From an uncultured Granulosicoccaceae bacterium (GTDB lineage Bacteria; Pseudomonadota; Gammaproteobacteria; Granulosicoccales; Granulosicoccaceae), in assembly GCA_938006335.1 (NCBI GenBank), contig CALLMF010000008.1, positions 38,241 to 102,240 on the forward strand: a stretch of 64,000 nt of DNA, read 5' to 3'. The first letter of the stretch is position 1; each line of letters opens with the position of its first letter. A program made the translations under genes and the position numbers. The notes under the pieces are model-generated. The model saw nothing but the letters and a program-made list of their open reading frames with translations, was not told the DNA's origin and made no database searches. This document shows, piece after piece, positions 1-8,847 of the stretch.

Positions 1-1446
1 CAGTCGCTTGCGGTAGGCGCGGCCAAAACCCGAGCTGCCGCGGTAGTTGACGTCGACAACACCGTAGCCACGACTGGTCCAGAAGCGAATGCCGAGGTTC
101 AGGCGCGAACGTGCAGCCGAGGTCGGGCCCCCATGAGCGATGACAATAAGCGGTGGTAGTTCCTTGTCTGCCAGCTGGAATTCCGGATGGGCCGGGGCGT
201 AATACAAGGCGTGCGCCAGCTCTGTTGCGTTGCCAGTGTCCAGAGCTGCTGATGGTCCGGTGGGAAAGTGCAGTGATTCTGGTGGAGTGAAGAACGCCTC
301 GTCAATGCCCAGGGCCACCGGCGACGAGATCATTCTCCCGTCGAAGTAGACGGACTCGCTCTGCTTGAATGACGCGCCCACCCAGGCCGTGTGTCCGGCA
401 CGCGAGCGCACGGCGTGAAACGCGCTGTGCCGCGCCGTGTTGCCGCGGGTGCCGTCAAGAAACTCGAGCCCACTCTCGAAACGTGCGGCGGCAATGCTGC
501 CGTCATCGTGCAAGGCGTAGCGAGACAATCCGAATACCCACGGTGGGTAGCCAAGCTCGCCTGCCACGACATGCACCGGTGCCGACTCGCCCTCGACATA
601 CAACTGCCAGGTGTCTCCATGATCGGGTGAAACGGCGTCGGAAACATAGTGCAAGCGGTTGTCGGCAGACCATTCTGGCTGCAGGATTGCGATCCCGGAT
701 TCTGCACCCCCCGCTACCAGACGCTGATCGGTGAGCTCAGGTTCACCGTCCACGAGTTTCAGCGTGGCGACCTGCAGGTGCGTCTCGTCCCACGGCATGT
801 TCGGGTGCCACCATTCGATCCAGGCGAGTGTACGGCCGTCCGGGGAAATACGCGGCGACGAATAGAAGTCCGCACCGATAGCGAGCTCACGGATGCGTTC
901 ACTGCCATCGGTCGCTATGGCTACCAGCAGATTTTCTGGCTCCTCGTGACCGCCGTGCTGATCAGCGGTTGATGGGTCGTTGCCGTTTTCGGCCTCTGGG
1001 AAAGGATGGCGCTCCATCACGGCAATCAGCCATGCGCCCTCAAAGGCCGGGCGCATGTCGGCAAATCGGTATGCGCCGGTGTACGAGGATTCTGGTGTCA
1101 GCGCACGTGGTTCTGATGCCGCGGCATCCAGAGGCAGCTGATGGATGCGCTGGTCCCTGTGGTTGCAGTACCACAAGGTGGAGTCATCAGCCCACCAGGC
1201 GCCGCCGCCGTACTCGTGCACGAGTGTGCGCACGTTGGTGTCTGCTGCCGTTAGCTCGTGAGGCGGCGATGCGCCTTCAGCGGTACCACGGCGCATGATG
1301 ACAACACGGCCGCCTTCGTCAGGTCGTGACTCTGCCCACAGCACATCGTTGCCACTGAGTACCAGCTCGCTGATCCCGGTGGCGCCGCCTACGAGCGCCT
1401 CCGGGGTGATCGGAGAAGGCCAGCTGCCGGCGGGGCAAGACGTCAT
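1..1446 (-). CDS. S9 family (prolyl oligopeptidase-like) serine peptidase, 3' part outside window
   Basis: The reading frame stays open from an ATG at 1446 to the left edge (482 codons), so the C-terminus is missing. The visible part reads as the beta-propeller of an S9C-type acylaminoacyl-peptidase or dipeptidyl-peptidase, with motifs such as VHEYGGG and WSPD-like blade repeats. It ends in the start of the alpha/beta-hydrolase domain: HGGPTS at residues 438-443, followed by NYRGSSGFGR, which is typical of this family. The catalytic GxSxGG serine, Asp and His lie beyond the window. No signal peptide is seen, so a cytoplasmic peptide-trimming role is inferred. An AGGGA ribosome site sits about 12 bases before the ATG. 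The gene starts 25 bp after the GH20 stop and is probably co-transcribed with it. Confidence 0.88.
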   Translation of the reverse strand, partial: MTSCPAGSWPSPITPEALVGGATGISELVLSGNDVLWAESRPDEGGRVVIMRRGTAEGASPPHELTAADTNVRTLVHEYGGGAWWADDSTLWYCNHRDQRIHQLPLDAAASEPRALTPESSYTGAYRFADMRPAFEGAWLIAVMERHPFPEAENGNDPSTADQHGGHEEPENLLVAIATDGSERIRELAIGADFYSSPRISPDGRTLAWIEWWHPNMPWDETHLQVATLKLVDGEPELTDQRLVAGGAESGIAILQPEWSADNRLHYVSDAVSPDHGDTWQLYVEGESAPVHVVAGELGYPPWVFGLSRYALHDDGSIAAARFESGLEFLDGTRGNTARHSAFHAVRSRAGHTAWVGASFKQSESVYFDGRMISSPVALGIDEAFFTPPESLHFPTGPSAALDTGNATELAHALYYAPAHPEFQLADKELPPLIVIAHGGPTSAARSRLNLGIRFWTSRGYGVVDVNYRGSSGFGRAYRKRL

Positions 1447-1471
1447 CGGGGCTCGGTCCCTGACTCGAGAA

Positions 1472-4363
1472 TCATTCGATGCTGTCGGTACGTCCGCTTC
1501 TGGAGCCCGTGGCTGAGCGCGCACGCACGTCGGTGACACCCGCAGCCGTGGATCCCGGCACAAAGGCCGACAGGTTGCTACCGTTACCGGCTTCGAGTGG
1601 AAGCCCCGGGTAGGCGATATTCATCTCGAGGACCCCTGTGCTGGTTCGCACGCCGGGGACAGGGATGCGGTATTGCACGCCCGCCGCGTCGAGCTTTGCG
1701 AGTTCCTTGTTGCCCAGCGCTGCAGCAAAGGATGCCCAGTCGTTGGCGAGCAACTCACTGTTGACCAGATTGCTTGTCGCCGAGAACGTGGTGCCGGGTG
1801 AGTAGTCGAGTTCCCAGGATGCCTGGTGCCACGCCCGCTCTGCGAGCGCCAGCAGGCGCGGAAACACCATGTAGTCCGCCTGTGCCGGAGTCCTGACCGT
1901 CTCGCTCCAGAGCTGGCCCTGCATACCAAGGAAGTCCGCCGTATTGGCGCTTCCGCTTGCCGTCCACGGATCACCGTTGGCGGTGGTAGAGGTCTCGGCA
2001 TTCTGCGGGAGGTTGGTCGGAGAGAAGGTGAAGACCTTGCGCGTGTTGGTCGCTCTCGCAGCCCAGTACTGCCCGCGCTCCTCAGGATCGACTTCCTGTG
2101 GAAAGTCGAAATAGAGGTAGTCGGGCGAGGTGATGATGGTCTCGTATCCGCGGTTCACGTAGTCGGCGGGCCGGTCGTGGTTGCCGCGATGGATGACTTC
2201 CCACACGGTCGAGCCCACGCGCTGAGTGGCAAGATCGCTCGCGGGGCGATCTTCGAAGATGTCGTGGTAGGCGTACAGGGCGGGGATGCCTGCATTGCCC
2301 ACGATCTCGCTCACGCGCTCGAGGAAGTGGCTTTGCAGATCTTCACGGGAATTGACACCTGCGGTACTCTGGATATAGCTATCACAGGCAGGTGACAACT
2401 CCCAGGGGAAGTCCCAGGCGTTGACATCGTAGCTGGCCCCGGACGAGGTGTATCCGGGTCCTTTGTAGACGTTGAAGGCTTCATCACCGCCCATATGCCA
2501 TACATCAAGCGTGGCACCTGCTGCGTTGTACATCGACTGCACCTCGCTCACTACCGTGTCCACAAAGCTGTACGTGCCAGCGATGCAGGGATTGAGGATG
2601 CCGTCGTCATAGTTCTGCACCGTCCGGTAGCGCGAGCCGTCGGCAGGGTCGTCAATGCGGATGTCGGTGCTTGTGGCATCACCGAGATTACTCGCGCGTG
2701 CGCGCATCGCAACGACAGCTGCCCGTGCATGCGCTGGCATGTCGAAGGCGGGGATGACGTCGATGTGGCGTGCGGCCGCATACTCGAGCAGATCGATGAA
2801 CTCGGCCCGGGAATAGAAACCGGAACCTGCCGTGCTGCTGGTCGGGCCGGAGCCCAGTTGCGGCATCAGGCTGTTGCCCTCGAACACATTGCCATTGGCA
2901 TCGAGCTGGAACTGCCGCGTGGCACCGACGCTGGTGAGTTCCGGCAAGGAGGGGATCTCGAGTCGCCAACCCTCGTCATCGCTCATGTGCAGATGAAGGG
3001 TGTTGAGCTTATAGGCAGCCATCTGGTCCATGACGCGCTTGATGGTGTCAACGGTGCGAAAGTTACGTGCCGAATCCACGTGCATACCGCGATAGGTGAA
3101 CCGTGGTGCGTCCGCAACGCTGACGGTAGGGATGGTACCGACGCCGGGCTGCACCAGCGACAGCACGGACTGAGCGCCGTAGAACACCCCTGATTCGTCC
3201 CCGCCCACGATGGTGATGCCGTTGGTATCAACGTCCAGTGTGTACGCCTCGGCGCCCAGCGCCGTATCGATACTCATGCTGATGGGCGTCTGGTTGGCGC
3301 TCGACATGAACGTTGCCTGGCGCGCGCTCAAGGCACTTACCGATGCACTGGACAGTGGGCCACCGGCAAACGACACCCCTCCGGAGATCTCCAGTTGCCC
3401 ACCTGTCGACGTTTGCATGCTGGGGCGAGGCACGATTCTGGATTGGATGTCGGCGGGTGACAGGCTTGCAACACGTGATGTCGTGTCCGCGTTGGCGGCA
3501 AAGCGTGTAGTTGTGGTGGCCACGGGAATCGTCTCACCATTGTAGGCGGTGGCATTGCTGCCGGTGATCGGCATCGCGTAGGCCAGCTCGTTCGTGTTCT
3601 CGTCGGTATTGGTGGCGAGCGTGACGCTCGGGGTGCCGTCGGCGATACCCTGCACCAACCAGTAACGCGGCATGAAGTCGCTGTCCATCAGCTGTGAGTA
3701 CTCACTGATGAAGCGTAGGCTCTCGACGTTGCCATCAAAACCGTCGTAGCCCGCTGCGGGGGTCAGGTAGTTGAGATCGCCGTTGACCGAGTAGACCTCG
3801 AAGTCATCGCTGTCGGCGCGCAGTATGCGTCGCAGGCTATGGAAGTAGAGGCGCCAGTCGCTGCCGCTGAGCGCGCCGGTCGCATCCTTGATGTGCAGAT
3901 TGGTGACGCTGCAGGAGGCGTACTGCGCGCCGATCTCGGCGCAGTTGAACGGCGTGTCGCCGCCGTGGTTCTCGATCACTTCATAGATGACGCCGAAGGT
4001 CTCCGGTAGTGCCGCAGCCCTTGCGCGCCCTTCAGCAGACACCAGGTCTGCGCTAGCGGTGTCCACGTCCACGCGGGCGATCAGGGTGCCCGCTTGCGAA
4101 AGATCCGCCGACGTCGTGTCACCACCGGAGCTGCCGCCGGTAGTGCCGCTGCCGGTAGTGCCGCTGGTAGTGCCGCCGGCAGTGCTGCCTGCGCCCGTGT
4201 CGCCACCGGTCGTGGCGCCGGCGGTAGTTTGACCGCCACCACCGGTAGTCGCGTTGGATCCACTGTCACTGCCACCGGAATCGCAGGCAGCGATCACCAG
4301 CAAGGCAGCCAGAGGGAGTGCGAAGCGCGCAGTAGCGCCGCGGCATGGTTTGAATTGGCTCAT
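1472..4363 (-). CDS. GH20 beta-N-acetylhexosaminidase (chitobiase-like) lipoprotein
   Basis: Predicted 963-residue exported lipoprotein. The ATG at 4363 was chosen because it gives an ideal signal peptide with lipobox VIAAC (Cys27); the frame continues upstream but without signal character. A Gly/Ser/Thr-rich linker (about 28-85) precedes a chitobiase N-terminal carbohydrate-binding-type domain (about 110-250). A GH20b-like domain and the catalytic TIM barrel follow. The barrel carries the family hallmark HMGGDEA, with the Asp627-Glu628 pair expected to position the substrate acetamido group and protonate the glycosidic bond. The expected reaction is release of terminal GlcNAc/GalNAc from chito-oligosaccharides or glycans at the cell surface. 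Its start faces the EamA gene, so promoters lie in the 57-bp gap or inside the genes. Exact substrate is unknown. Confidence 0.9.
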   Translation of the reverse strand: MSQFKPCRGATARFALPLAALLVIAACDSGGSDSGSNATTGGGGQTTAGATTGGDTGAGSTAGGTTSGTTGSGTTGGSSGGDTTSADLSQAGTLIARVDVDTASADLVSAEGRARAAALPETFGVIYEVIENHGGDTPFNCAEIGAQYASCSVTNLHIKDATGALSGSDWRLYFHSLRRILRADSDDFEVYSVNGDLNYLTPAAGYDGFDGNVESLRFISEYSQLMDSDFMPRYWLVQGIADGTPSVTLATNTDENTNELAYAMPITGSNATAYNGETIPVATTTTRFAANADTTSRVASLSPADIQSRIVPRPSMQTSTGGQLEISGGVSFAGGPLSSASVSALSARQATFMSSANQTPISMSIDTALGAEAYTLDVDTNGITIVGGDESGVFYGAQSVLSLVQPGVGTIPTVSVADAPRFTYRGMHVDSARNFRTVDTIKRVMDQMAAYKLNTLHLHMSDDEGWRLEIPSLPELTSVGATRQFQLDANGNVFEGNSLMPQLGSGPTSSTAGSGFYSRAEFIDLLEYAAARHIDVIPAFDMPAHARAAVVAMRARASNLGDATSTDIRIDDPADGSRYRTVQNYDDGILNPCIAGTYSFVDTVVSEVQSMYNAAGATLDVWHMGGDEAFNVYKGPGYTSSGASYDVNAWDFPWELSPACDSYIQSTAGVNSREDLQSHFLERVSEIVGNAGIPALYAYHDIFEDRPASDLATQRVGSTVWEVIHRGNHDRPADYVNRGYETIITSPDYLYFDFPQEVDPEERGQYWAARATNTRKVFTFSPTNLPQNAETSTTANGDPWTASGSANTADFLGMQGQLWSETVRTPAQADYMVFPRLLALAERAWHQASWELDYSPGTTFSATSNLVNSELLANDWASFAAALGNKELAKLDAAGVQYRIPVPGVRTSTGVLEMNIAYPGLPLEAGNGSNLSAFVPGSTAAGVTDVRARSATGSRSGRTDSIE

Positions 4364-4420
4364 GACCGATATGATAGCGCTCCGCTTCGACGCTTTCGGG
4401 GCATTGCGCACATGTATTGA

Positions 4421-5362
4421 ATGGCACCCTCGATTCCTGCGGCAGTTTCCGGCAACGTGCAACCGGCCGGTCCGGCTGCGTATCTGGAGCTGGTGGTGGT
4501 CAGCGCCATCTGGGGATCCGCCTTTTTGTGCAATGCGATTGCGCTGGTTGATCTCAGTCCGCTGGAGGTCGCTACCTGGCGCTTGTCACTCGCCAGTGTC
4601 GGCATGCTGCTCATTCTGCGTCTGGGAGGCCTTGCATTTCCGCGTGATGGTCGATCCTTGCTGTTGCTGTTGCTGTTGGCCATCGGCGCCTTGAACGGTG
4701 CCGTACCATTCGTGCTGATCGGTTGGGGTCAGGAGCAGGTGGCGAGTTCCGTGACCGGGATATTGATCGCCACGTCGCCGTTCGTCACCCTGGTCATCGC
4801 TCATTTTTCCAAGGGTAACGAGCGCTTTACCCGCTACCGCGTTGCAGGCCTTGCGCTCGGGTTCGTCGGGGTGCTGATCCTGTTTGGCGCTGACGATATC
4901 GGGGTGTCGGATCCGCTACGCATGCTGGCGATCTGCCTTGCCGCTGCGTGTTACGCGTGGTCTGCAGTACTGATCAGAAAGCTTGCACACGTGCCCAACC
5001 TCGTTATCGTTGCCGGAACGGTCGTGGGTGCAAGCGTGCTGCTGTTGCCCGCGCTGTTGATACTTCATCCGCCGTGGGCGGTGTCTGCAGGTTTGCCGGC
5101 CTTGTCGGCCGTACTGTTTCTGGCTATCGGCCCAACCGGTATTGCCTATGTGATGCGTACGCGACTGGTGCAACGCAACGGTCCGGTGTTCATGTCTGCC
5201 GCCGGTTATCTGATCCCCCTGTTCGCGGTATTCTGGGGATGGGCGTTACTGGGCGAGCAACCCGGGTTCCGCACCTTGCTTGCCCTTGTGTTGATCCTTG
5301 GCGGCATCGCCGTCAGCCAGTTGCGCTCGTATACTTCTCGCTCATCCAACGATACTCGCTGA
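4421..5362 (+). CDS. EamA/DMT-family inner-membrane transporter
   Basis: A 313-residue protein with about ten hydrophobic helices in two EamA halves. The first half contains the typical SAIWGSAF signature (about 27-34) and the second repeats the fold after residue 160. Family members export or import amino acids, nucleotides or other metabolites; this one has no sequence clue to its substrate. The ATG at 4421 is divergent from the GH20 lipoprotein. Its stop lies three bases before the M42 peptidase ATG, so the two are very probably translated from one transcript. That pairing would fit export of surplus amino acids released by the peptidase, but this is inference. Confidence 0.85.
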   Translation: MAPSIPAAVSGNVQPAGPAAYLELVVVSAIWGSAFLCNAIALVDLSPLEVATWRLSLASVGMLLILRLGGLAFPRDGRSLLLLLLLAIGALNGAVPFVLIGWGQEQVASSVTGILIATSPFVTLVIAHFSKGNERFTRYRVAGLALGFVGVLILFGADDIGVSDPLRMLAICLAAACYAWSAVLIRKLAHVPNLVIVAGTVVGASVLLLPALLILHPPWAVSAGLPALSAVLFLAIGPTGIAYVMRTRLVQRNGPVFMSAAGYLIPLFAVFWGWALLGEQPGFRTLLALVLILGGIAVSQLRSYTSRSSNDTR

Positions 5363-5365
5363 ATC

Positions 5366-6607
5366 ATGGCCGATCCCCGCCCCTGGACCGAACCGATGCC
5401 GGAACAACAGTTCGGCATCATGCGCGACATCCTCTCGGCACCCAGCCCGATCGGTCTCGAGTCCGCGATGACCATCGGTGTGCTCAAACCGTATTTCGAA
5501 TCCTTCATGCCCTCGTCATGGGCGCTACAGCGTTTTGTCGGCAACGCAGGCGCTGTGTGGGACTCTCACCCTGGCGACGACGACCGGTTTAGCGTCATGC
5601 TCGTGGGTCATGCAGACAAGATCCGACTGCAGGTGCGCAAGATCGGCGCTGACGGCAAGATCTGGGTCAACAGCGACAGCTTCCTGCCAACCACACTCAT
5701 CGGTCACGAGGTCACGCTGTTCAGTGAGGACCCGGACGAGCCCGGCACGTATCGTCGGCTCGAAGGCGGCACGATCGAGGCGCTCGGCGCCATCCACTTC
5801 TCTGACCCGGCGCAGCGTACGGGCGAGAAGGGCATTCGTCCGAACTCGCTGTACCTCGACCTGCAGATTCACGGCAAGAACAAGGCAGACCAGATCAAGC
5901 GCCTCGGCGTCAAGCCGGGTGACCCCCTGCTGCTCAATCGACCGATAAAGCGCGGGTTCAGCCCGGATACGTTCTTTGGGGCCTATCTGGACAACGGTCT
6001 TGGCTGCTTCGTGACCGCAGAGGTTGCAAAGCTGGTGGCGGCTGCAGGCGGTACCGACAATGTTCGCTGCCTATTTGCGATCGCTTCACATGAGGAAATC
6101 GGGCGCTTCGGTTCGCGAGTGCTTGCCGGGGAGATGAAGCCAGACGTGCTGATTGGCGTCGACGTCAATCACGATTACGTTGCCGCCCCCGGTATTGGCG
6201 ACCGCAACATGCAACCGTTGGAGATGGGCAAGGGTTTTACCTTGTCCTGCGGCGCCATCGTCAGCGAAGCGCTGAATGCCCGCATCAAGCGTGCGGCGCA
6301 TGCCGCGGGCATTCCGATGCAGATCGATGTGAGCGGAAGAGATACGGGTACCGATGGCATGGCAGCGGTGCTTGCCAGTGTCGATAGCGCAGCCACATCA
6401 ATCGGATTCCCGACACGCAACATGCACACGATTTCAGAATCCGGGCATACCGGTGATGTGCTGGCGGCCATCCATGTGCTGAAGGACACCATCCTTGCAC
6501 TCGACAAGGAGAAGGATCCCCGTTCCGCTTTCCGCGCCGAGCATCCCCGTCTGGACGAGGTTACCGAGTTGGTGCATCAGGGGTTCGACAAGATCGAGAC
6601 CGACTAG
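5366..6607 (+). CDS. M42 family metallo-aminopeptidase
   Basis: The 413-residue protein shows the dinuclear-metal ligand set of M42/M20-like aminopeptidases: His82 and Asp84 in GHAD, Asp208 in YLDNG, the Glu242-Glu243 pair in HEEIG (base and ligand), Asp265 in GVDVNHD and His353 in MHTISE. Family enzymes (glutamyl aminopeptidase, deblocking aminopeptidase, TET-like) form large oligomers that trim N-terminal residues from peptides in the cytoplasm. Length is slightly above the usual 340-370 because of a longer N-terminal part. It follows the EamA gene with a three-base gap and is closed by the hairpin terminator at 6651. Confidence 0.9.
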   Translation: MADPRPWTEPMPEQQFGIMRDILSAPSPIGLESAMTIGVLKPYFESFMPSSWALQRFVGNAGAVWDSHPGDDDRFSVMLVGHADKIRLQVRKIGADGKIWVNSDSFLPTTLIGHEVTLFSEDPDEPGTYRRLEGGTIEALGAIHFSDPAQRTGEKGIRPNSLYLDLQIHGKNKADQIKRLGVKPGDPLLLNRPIKRGFSPDTFFGAYLDNGLGCFVTAEVAKLVAAAGGTDNVRCLFAIASHEEIGRFGSRVLAGEMKPDVLIGVDVNHDYVAAPGIGDRNMQPLEMGKGFTLSCGAIVSEALNARIKRAAHAAGIPMQIDVSGRDTGTDGMAAVLASVDSAATSIGFPTRNMHTISESGHTGDVLAAIHVLKDTILALDKEKDPRSAFRAEHPRLDEVTELVHQGFDKIETD

Positions 6608-6650
6608 GCCAGCGCCGGTCGGGGCGTTCGGTTTGCGTCGCGGGTTCAAC

Positions 6651-6690
6651 ACACCCGCCCCGGCAACAAAGCCAGGGCGGGTGTCTTTCA
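6651..6690. terminator. Bidirectional rho-independent-type terminator
   Basis: A perfect 10-bp inverted repeat (ACACCCGCCC and GGGCGGGTGT, 6651-6660 and 6675-6684) is extended by GGC/GCC inside, giving a GC-rich hairpin with a short A-rich loop, followed by TCTTTC. It sits between the convergent M42 peptidase gene and the minus-strand lipoprotein gene, so it can serve both. Confidence 0.8.
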
Positions 6691-6705
6691 GATTGGCACC
6701 AAACG

Positions 6706-7497
6706 CTAGCGGCTGATTGCGCTCCTCAGCGAATCAATGACGCCCTGGTCGATGACTGTGCCGTCAGACAGCGTTCCGTCTTCGAGCAGGGTGACCGGTA
6801 CGCCCTGTTTTTCGTAAGCGAGGTATGGCGTGGCATCGAGCCCGGTGTGCAGTGAACGGCCTGCTTCGACAGAGGCAACCGAGCGGTCGACTGAGAGCTC
6901 CGCGATGCCGTCTGGCTGTTCGTTGAGGTCACCGAGACAATCGGGCGAGCCGTCGCAGAATTCGAATACGCCTCCGGCTTGTCCGGCAACGAGAGGATCG
7001 AAGAAGTAATAGGATTCTCCCGGGTCGCCGGCTCCAGCCAACAAGCACACGTACACGCCGCTGGCATCGACCCAAATGCAGGCCATCGGCAGCGGATTGA
7101 AGTTGGAGATTTCGCCGCCGTTGTTACCCTGGAAACTGTCCGAAACTCTGCTGATCACGGCCGAGCCAGAGTCGGTGATGAAGATGTCATCCTGGCTGTA
7201 GAGCGCAATCAGTCTGAACACAGCCTCAGAGCCTGTGAACTGCCAGAAGAACGAGGCTTCGCCAACAAGTGCCTCAATGGGATCAGATGTGATGGGGCCC
7301 GGCTCTGGGTCAGGATCCGGATTGGGCGTTGGTGCGGGTGCGGGTGTGGGTGTGGGTGTGGGTGTGGGTGTGGGTGTGGGTGTGATGATGTCGTCGTCGG
7401 CTGGATCATCCAGTGCATCGCCACCACCACCACCGCCGCCACAGGCGATCAGTGTCAGCACGGCGGCCAGCGCCAAACTCCTTTTCAAGGTCTGCAT
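6706..7497 (-). CDS. Lipoprotein of unknown function with Thr-Pro repeat
   Basis: The chosen ATG at 7497 is preceded by a good ribosome site (GGAAGA) and starts a signal peptide with lipobox LIAC (Cys19). The mature 245 residues begin with a poly-Gly run and an acidic stretch (DDPADDD). A Thr-Pro repeat and an Asn/Pro/Asp segment follow as an extended stalk. The rest is a globular domain of about 170 residues with two Cys-containing segments (CIWVDASGVYVC and CDGSPDC) that I do not recognise. It is probably anchored to the outer membrane. The repeat is encoded by tandem 6-base units, so its length could vary between strains without changing frame. Confidence 0.75.
   Translation of the reverse strand: MQTLKRSLALAAVLTLIACGGGGGGGDALDDPADDDIITPTPTPTPTPTPTPAPAPTPNPDPDPEPGPITSDPIEALVGEASFFWQFTGSEAVFRLIALYSQDDIFITDSGSAVISRVSDSFQGNNGGEISNFNPLPMACIWVDASGVYVCLLAGAGDPGESYYFFDPLVAGQAGGVFEFCDGSPDCLGDLNEQPDGIAELSVDRSVASVEAGRSLHTGLDATPYLAYEKQGVPVTLLEDGTLSDGTVIDQGVIDSLRSAISR
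7331..7386 (-). repeat. Hexanucleotide tandem repeat encoding Thr-Pro
   Basis: About nine tandem copies of a 6-base unit (GTGGGT/GCGGGT on the plus strand, ACCCAC on the coding strand) encode the Thr-Pro stalk of the lipoprotein. Because the unit is a multiple of three, slippage would change stalk length but keep the frame. Confidence 0.85.
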
Positions 7498-7985
7498 TCG
7501 TCTTCCAATGAGTTGCACGGTAAATACCGTGAATTCAGAGTGACACAGCTGACTCCCGGGATAAATCCGCGGTTGCGTGACAGACAGCTCAACTTTCAGG
7601 CAGGGGCTCTGCAAATGCAGACGCAGGCAACAACTTGATGGGCGGAAATGTGGTTTCGGAGCCGCTGAGTCTGCTTAGACCGCGCCCTCAGGTCATGTGC
7701 GCGCCAGTCGCAGCGATGGCGTCCCGGGAGGGATTCGAAAATCCTACCTAAGCTATTGTTGTAATTATAAATATTGGTTAGAGAATCAGCTCTGTATACC
7801 TATTTGTGTACCAGTCCGATGATGGTAGAAAAAGCTCGAAAGATTACGGCTAAGCTCTAAACATTGAAACTTCGCTTTGAAAGCAGTGCTGGAGTTGGTA
7901 CCGTCGGCACAGTCGACACCCTGGCGGTGGACTTGAATCTGCGAACAACCTGCCGATATTCTGTTAGTGAAATGAAGACAGAGCC
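7498..7985. other. Intergenic region holding the left end of the integrative element
   Basis: There is no convincing gene in these 488 bases. The first 220 bases are chromosomal 5' flank of the lipoprotein gene. From 7717 the sequence changes to AT-richer DNA that begins with a 23-base copy of the tRNA-Arg 3' end and carries one exact (7805) and one near-exact (7793) copy of an 8-base motif, TGTGTACC, also present at the right end. A promoter for the small toxin-antitoxin-like pair at 7986 is expected here, but no clear -35/-10 pair could be picked. Confidence 0.6.
7717..7739. repeat. Left attachment-site repeat of the mini-element
   Basis: These 23 bases exactly match 10807-10829, the CCA end, acceptor 3' strand and T-arm of the tRNA-Arg gene. 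Identity stops on both sides, and no tRNA body follows, so this is an attachment-site duplicate and not a second tRNA. Confidence 0.9.
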
Positions 7986-8171
7986 ATGACTAAGAAACCT
8001 GAAAATCGCGGGAAGGCTCGAACGATCAAGCAGTCGGGTGCACAGAGTGGTGGCGGGCGTACTACCGGCATATCAGCGTCCCAATTTAGAGAGCCACCGG
8101 ACGCAGCGCGGCTGATAGGGGAAGCGCGCACACGCCACGCGAAAGCGCTTGAGATTCTCGCTAGAGGGTGA
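7986..8171 (+). CDS. Small basic protein, possible antitoxin partner of the Doc-like toxin
   Basis: A 61-residue protein starting at ATG 7986, rich in Arg, Lys and Ser. A disordered-looking first half is followed by a predicted helix (about residues 40-60, rich in Arg/Ala/Glu/Leu). Its end overlaps the toxin start by 23 bases, as in translationally coupled toxin-antitoxin pairs. It is not a recognisable Phd protein and lacks the inhibitory S/TxxxE(G/N) motif found in Fic antitoxins, so the antitoxin role rests on position only. Confidence 0.55.
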   Translation: MTKKPENRGKARTIKQSGAQSGGGRTTGISASQFREPPDAARLIGEARTRHAKALEILARG

Positions 8172-8592
8172 TCTAGGGAACCAGCTTTGGTGGCTTGAGG
8201 CCGCCGATGTTCGCCTTGCGCATAATAGCGTTTTGCTCCCAGGGCAGTTGGACCGCGAAATTTCGACCAGCCCCGTCGAGGCCGTAGTTGATCGTGTTGA
8301 GTCGCAACTGCTTTACGGACGGCAGCAGTTTGACGCTATTTCTCTGGCCGCTGCATATGGAGCAGCCATTTCTAGGGGTCATTGTTTCTTTGACGGGAAC
8401 AAGCGGACCGCCTTGGTTTGTATGAGTATTTCGCTCGCTGCAAACGGTTACACCTTTGAGTTCGATGGCGCCCCCCTAGCACAGATGATGACAAGCGCCG
8501 CTGCCGGAGAAATATCCGACGACACACTGCGAACGCATATGCTCGCTCATCTCTGGCCCATCGTTGAGAAGTGGAGACTAGATTCCGAATAG
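8149..8592 (+). CDS. Doc/Fic-family (death-on-curing) toxin
   Basis: A 147-residue Fic-fold protein with the active-site motif HCFFDGNKRTA at 78-88, matching HxFxDxNKR. Length, the preceding YG-QxxD-helix segment and the following NGY and GEIS segments match the Doc branch. Phage P1 Doc phosphorylates EF-Tu and has Ala where this protein has Gly83; canonical Fic AMPylases have GN(G/K)R, so the chemistry here (phosphorylation or AMPylation) cannot be decided by eye. The start is taken as TTG 8149, inside the upstream ORF; no ATG is available before conserved residues. It is cargo of the integrative element and probably stabilises it. Confidence 0.8.
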   Translation: MRFSLEGDLGNQLWWLEAADVRLAHNSVLLPGQLDREISTSPVEAVVDRVESQLLYGRQQFDAISLAAAYGAAISRGHCFFDGNKRTALVCMSISLAANGYTFEFDGAPLAQMMTSAAAGEISDDTLRTHMLAHLWPIVEKWRLDSE

Positions 8593-8847
8593 CGCTCTTT
8601 TCGGTGCCTATCACAAGCGGCCGCTACGGCTCTGCTTGCGGCACTATCGGCTTAGCTGTCGCTCACGTCCAAGTATGGCGCTCGATGGCGTCGGTCGAAT
8701 CTGGTTCCCAGTCTATCCGAACAGCATTCCCGTCAACTGGACAAGGGTCGGTCCAATAACTGGAAAGTCGCGTCTACACAGCAGTAGCGACGGCGCCCAG
8801 TGGCAGAAGGCTTTACCGCAGACCGGGCTGTCGGTTGCTCCCGTCGT

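Noticed and set aside
1826..3193. Plus-strand open frames of 189 and 232 codons
   Set aside because: They lie opposite the catalytic domain of the GH20 enzyme, whose active-site motif fixes the coding strand.
7717..7800. Possible second tRNA gene
   Set aside because: Only the 23 bases of the tRNA 3' end are present; no D arm, anticodon arm or acceptor 5' strand follows, so it is an attachment-site copy.
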